Source of the DNA: Balneolaceae bacterium
GTDB lineage: Bacteria > Bacteroidota > Rhodothermia > Balneolales > Balneolaceae
Direction of reading: 5' to 3'
DNA length: 64,000 nucleotides
Assembly (NCBI GenBank): GCA_017640605.1
Contig: JAEPQH010000006.1
Span: forward strand, 124,001 to 188,000
In this document: in pieces, positions 61,403 through 64,000 of the stretch
How the letters are laid out: each line of letters begins with the position of its first letter
How positions within the stretch are numbered: position 1 is the first letter of the stretch
Program-made: the position numbers and the translations under genes
The notes under the pieces: model-generated
What the model was told of the DNA's origin: nothing
The model's database searches: none
The model's input: only the letters and a program-made list of their open reading frames with translations

Positions 61403-63331
61403 TTAATCTAGTTCTTTCCACCGTACGAATGCTTCCATAGCTTCGTACTCAGCAAGACCTAAATCATCGTAAATTCGAGCCGTATTTCTGGTTCTGTCGT
61501 CGGCACGTTGCCAGAATTCGCGCTTATCGGTGCCCGGGAACAACGGACGATCTTTCTGCGATTGATGCTTGAAGATAGCTCTTCGCTTTCGGTCGGTTTC
61601 TTCGGGGCTAAGAGGTACCGCCATTTCGATATCCTCGATATCCCATTCTTGCCATGCTCCACGGTACAACCACGTCCAGCAATCTTTCATCCATTCTTCG
61701 TCTTTGAGTTCGCGAAGTGCAGCAAATATTGCATCTAAACAAACACGGTGCGTTCCATGCGGATCAGACAAATCACCGGCAGCATAAATTTGATGCGGTT
61801 TGATTTCCTGAATTAGATTTTTTGTGATTTCGATGTCCTCAGGACCAATAGGATTTTTACGTACCTTCCCGGTTTCATAGAACGGGAGATCCTGGAAGTG
61901 CATGTTCTCATCAGGGATGCCCACATATCGACAAGCAGCTTTTGCTTCGCCTCGGCGGATTAATCCTTTGATGGTTTTAACTGCATCGGAATCAACTTCA
62001 CCCGGTTTTTTGTCTTTAATTGAGGCTCGTACTTCATCAAATAACTTGCTGGTTTCTACATTTTCGAACCCAAATTGATCGTGATAATCTGTTACGAAAT
62101 CAGCAAATCGAATAGCTTCATCATCAAAAACCGCGATATTCCCAGATGTTTGATAGGCTACATGCACTTCGTGGCCTTGATCAACCAAGCGAATAAAAGT
62201 ACCACCCATTGAAATCACATCGTCATCGGGGTGCGGACTGAATATTAAAACGCGCTTTTTAGCCGGTTCTTTACGTTCCGGTCGATATGTATCATCCGCA
62301 TTCGGCTTACCACCCGGCCAGCCGGTAATGGTATGTTGAATTTCGTTAAAGATGCGAATGTTAACGTTGTAGGCTCGACCGATATCAGTAAGTACATCGT
62401 TCATGCCATTCTCGCTATAATCCTCATCGGTAAGCTTGAGAATTGGTTTTTGTAGATGCTTACTTAACCAAACCACTGCCTTTTTAAGCATCTGATCGGT
62501 CCACTCGATAGGACCAACTAACCACGGAGTTAGAGATCGAGTCAATTTTGCAGAAGAAGCATCATCCAGTAAGAACTCAACGTTTGCATGATCTTGCAAG
62601 TAGGTTGCCGGAATTTGAGGAGTGATATCCCCTTCAATGGTTTGTTGAACAATACCGGCTTTACCTTCACCCCATGCCATGATGAAAATTCTGTCGGCAT
62701 TAAGAATGGTTCCAACACCCATCGTAATTGCGCGACGTGGAACGTTTTCAACACCAAAGAATCCACTTGCAGCATCAAGAATGGTTAGACTATCGAGGGC
62801 AATAAGTCGGGTTTTGGAAGTTTCTGCTGACCCTGGTTCATTAAATCCAACGTGACCGGTTCGTCCAATTCCCAGAACTTGGATATCCAAACCGCCAACA
62901 GCTTCAATTTTTTCTTCGTACTGCCGACAAAATTCATACACATCATTACGATCTAAGGTGCCATCAGGAATGTGGATGTTTTCTCTTTGAATATCGATAT
63001 GATCGAACAGGTACTCGTTCATGAAATGCACATAACTGTGTATGGAGTCAGGTTCCATCGGGTAGTACTCATCTAAGTTGAAGGTTACCACATTTTTGAA
63101 ACTCAAGCCCTCTTCTTTATGCATGCGCACAAGTTCGTCGTACACTTGAGTTGGGGTAGAACCGGTTGCTAACCCTAACACTGTTTGCTCACCTTTTTTA
63201 TCTTTCTCTTTGATTAAATCTGCAATTTCTTTGGCAGCATATATCGAAGCAATTTTTGCGGATTCAAATACTTTGGTGGGGATTTTTTCAAATTTTTCAA
63301 AATCAGGGCGAATCAACGGCGAAGAAGTCAT
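61403..63331 (-). CDS. Fusion of glucosamine-6-phosphate deaminase (NagB-like) and PIG-L/LmbE deacetylase
   Basis: From ATG 63331 the product has 642 residues. Residues ~20-270 are NagB-like: LGLATGSTP, FNLDEYYPM (Asp87, equivalent of E. coli Asp72), GIGRTGHVGFNEPG (154-167). His160 and Glu165 match E. coli His143 and Glu148, but the Asp141 position is Thr158. Residues ~360-600 are a PIG-L domain with zinc motifs SPHPDDD (365-371) and DPHGTH (about 522). PIG-L enzymes deacetylate GlcNAc groups. Such fusions are known in Bacteroidota. A longer frame from 63385 exists; a -7-like element at 63393 makes the 63331 start likelier. Role: amino-sugar-6-phosphate catabolism. Confidence 0.85.
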   Translation of the reverse strand: MTSSPLIRPDFEKFEKIPTKVFESAKIASIYAAKEIADLIKEKDKKGEQTVLGLATGSTPTQVYDELVRMHKEEGLSFKNVVTFNLDEYYPMEPDSIHSYVHFMNEYLFDHIDIQRENIHIPDGTLDRNDVYEFCRQYEEKIEAVGGLDIQVLGIGRTGHVGFNEPGSAETSKTRLIALDSLTILDAASGFFGVENVPRRAITMGVGTILNADRIFIMAWGEGKAGIVQQTIEGDITPQIPATYLQDHANVEFLLDDASSAKLTRSLTPWLVGPIEWTDQMLKKAVVWLSKHLQKPILKLTDEDYSENGMNDVLTDIGRAYNVNIRIFNEIQHTITGWPGGKPNADDTYRPERKEPAKKRVLIFSPHPDDDVISMGGTFIRLVDQGHEVHVAYQTSGNIAVFDDEAIRFADFVTDYHDQFGFENVETSKLFDEVRASIKDKKPGEVDSDAVKTIKGLIRRGEAKAACRYVGIPDENMHFQDLPFYETGKVRKNPIGPEDIEITKNLIQEIKPHQIYAAGDLSDPHGTHRVCLDAIFAALRELKDEEWMKDCWTWLYRGAWQEWDIEDIEMAVPLSPEETDRKRRAIFKHQSQKDRPLFPGTDKREFWQRADDRTRNTARIYDDLGLAEYEAMEAFVRWKELD

Positions 63332-63392
63332 GGTTAGTTTACAATTGATTGATTTAAGTAGTAACAATGGCTGAATGACCATCAACGAAATT

Positions 63393-63400
63393 CAAAAATA
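63393..63400 (-). promoter_or_regulatory. Possible -7 promoter element for the NagB fusion gene
   Basis: Read on the minus strand this is TATTTTTG, matching TAnnTTTG. Transcription would begin near 63386, leaving a leader of about 55 bases before the 63331 start. No clear -33 element is seen. Confidence 0.35.
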
Positions 63401-63423
63401 ATGGGAAGTATTGTGAAATACAC

Positions 63424-63440
63424 ATTATGATGGTCATAAT
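63424..63440. promoter_or_regulatory. Perfect palindrome ATTATGA-TGG-TCATAAT, candidate operator
   Basis: Seven-base arms with a 3-base centre, fully symmetric, lie in the divergent region between the NagB fusion and the second kinase. The inner 10-mer TGATGGTCAT recurs in inverted orientation at 63375-63384 (ATGACCATCA). The geometry suggests a dimeric repressor; which one is unknown, and its sequence differs from the 31973/38612 sites except for shared CATAA. Confidence 0.55.
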
Positions 63441-63581
63441 ACTTTGTAAAATTAATTTCTTAACACATTGGCAGCCTTAGAGATAGAAGTTGGCTTTTGT
63501 AAAAAATGATGATTCATAATTTCAATCGTTTTACAGCCTGATTGATTGGTGTTAGAATCATTATCTTACAAAGAAAAAACG

Positions 63582-64000
63582 ATGAGTATTTTAATAGCCG
63601 ACGGTGGCGCTACATCAACAAGCTGGGCTGTAGTTAAAGGGAATGATCACCAAATTGTGCGAACCTCGGGGCTTAATCCAACCTTAAAAGTGGACGCAGA
63701 AATTGAGTCGGTTATCTTTGATGAGCTCTCATTGTTAATTAATTCATCGCTAGTTTCAGAAGTGTATTTTTATGGGGCAGGATGTGATGAGTTCAAAAAT
63801 TCTAATCGTATTAAGCGCATTCTTTCAGAAGCATTCCGAAAAGCAGAAATAACTGTTAAACCAGATATCGAAGGTGCAGGAATTGCATTATTTGCCAATC
63901 AGACGGGTATCGTTGTCATATCCGGAACAGGATCAAGTGCCGGTTTTATGCACGAAGGCAGTTTGGTTGATATCATGCCATCAAAATCTTATCCCGCCGG
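63582..64000 (+). CDS. BadF-family kinase, second paralogue (partial, 3' end outside the window)
   Basis: An open frame from ATG 63582 runs off the window, giving 139 residues. Its start ADGGATSTSW parallels the first kinase (ADSGSTKTEW), and EVYFYGAGCDEF and VISGTGSSAGF match its second phosphate loop and GAGC motif. Two conserved positions of the first loop differ (Lys to Ser, Glu to Ser). It is divergent from the NagB fusion with about 250 bases between, so it probably phosphorylates an amino sugar feeding that enzyme. Substrate specificity may differ from the 11308 kinase; the C-terminal half cannot be seen. Confidence 0.8.
   Translation, partial: MSILIADGGATSTSWAVVKGNDHQIVRTSGLNPTLKVDAEIESVIFDELSLLINSSLVSEVYFYGAGCDEFKNSNRIKRILSEAFRKAEITVKPDIEGAGIALFANQTGIVVISGTGSSAGFMHEGSLVDIMPSKSYPA

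Noticed and set aside
63332-63385. Longer start of the NagB fusion (ATG at 63385)
   Set aside because: It adds 18 residues without similarity to NagB, and a -7-like element at 63393 would leave no leader; ATG at 63331 fits better, though not proven.

Overview
The window looks like a chromosome segment of a marine Bacteroidota-type bacterium, most likely of the Balneolota/Rhodothermia side. The reasons are the many secreted proteins ending in a type IX-style C-terminal sorting domain with an [12 protein letters not shown]-like motif, SusC-like TonB receptors, PorV/PorQ-type outer-membrane proteins, a NagB fused to a PIG-L deacetylase domain, and AT-rich DNA. That assignment is inference from family composition; there is no rRNA here. 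I saw no tRNA, rRNA, CRISPR array, phage or insertion sequence.

Layout. (1) 1-10000, plus strand: the end of a TonB receptor, a large secreted FN3 protein, a PorV-like protein, a TIG/beta-propeller lipoprotein, a secreted propeller, a GHL10 (YngK/DigH-like) glycosidase and a Tat-targeted metallophosphoesterase. (2) 10049-16419: amino-sugar and peptidoglycan recycling genes: a NagX-like acetyltransferase, a BadF-type GlcNAc kinase, NagZ, NamZ (DUF1343) and an N-acetylmuramoyl-L-alanine amidase. (3) 16423-25155, minus strand: a heavy-metal (copper/silver-type) RND efflux operon with a COG0701 permease and a His/Met/Cys-rich periplasmic protein. (4) 25346-31912, minus strand: a probable operon of phosphodiester glycosidase, AmpG-like MFS permease, TolB-like propeller and a second, secreted amidase. 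(5) 32053-38573: a DUF4434 protein and an AGE-family epimerase (+), and a PpiC-type foldase lipoprotein and a GH38 alpha-mannosidase (-). (6) 38861-57616, plus strand: a long PUL-like operon of CBM9-like secreted protein, SusC-like TonB receptor, secreted FN3 protein, PorV-like protein, GntR/LacI-type regulator, two GHL10 glycosidases, an SSS symporter and a repeat-rich secreted propeller. (7) 57617-59453: three copies of a roughly 120-bp triple-hairpin repeat around a propeller lipoprotein. (8) 59454-64000: a FAD-dependent oxidoreductase lipoprotein, the NagB-PIG-L fusion and, divergently, a second BadF-type kinase that runs off the window.

How it may work together (inference). Amidases strip peptides from murein; GHL10 enzymes, whose E. 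coli relative DigH cuts denuded glycan strands, NamZ and NagZ shorten the glycan; an AmpG-like permease, an SSS symporter and TonB receptors move products inward; NagK-like kinases and the NagB fusion send amino sugars to central metabolism. The most striking structural point is that the set TonB receptor + large secreted FN3 protein + PorV-like protein occurs twice in the same order, with no SusD, each time next to GHL10 and secreted beta-propeller genes. This could be a SusD-less glycan-scavenging system. Candidate operators with a GTTCATAAATGGAC-like core lie in front of the DUF4434/phosphodiester glycosidase and GH38/TonB-operon divergent regions, and a perfect palindrome lies upstream of the NagB fusion.
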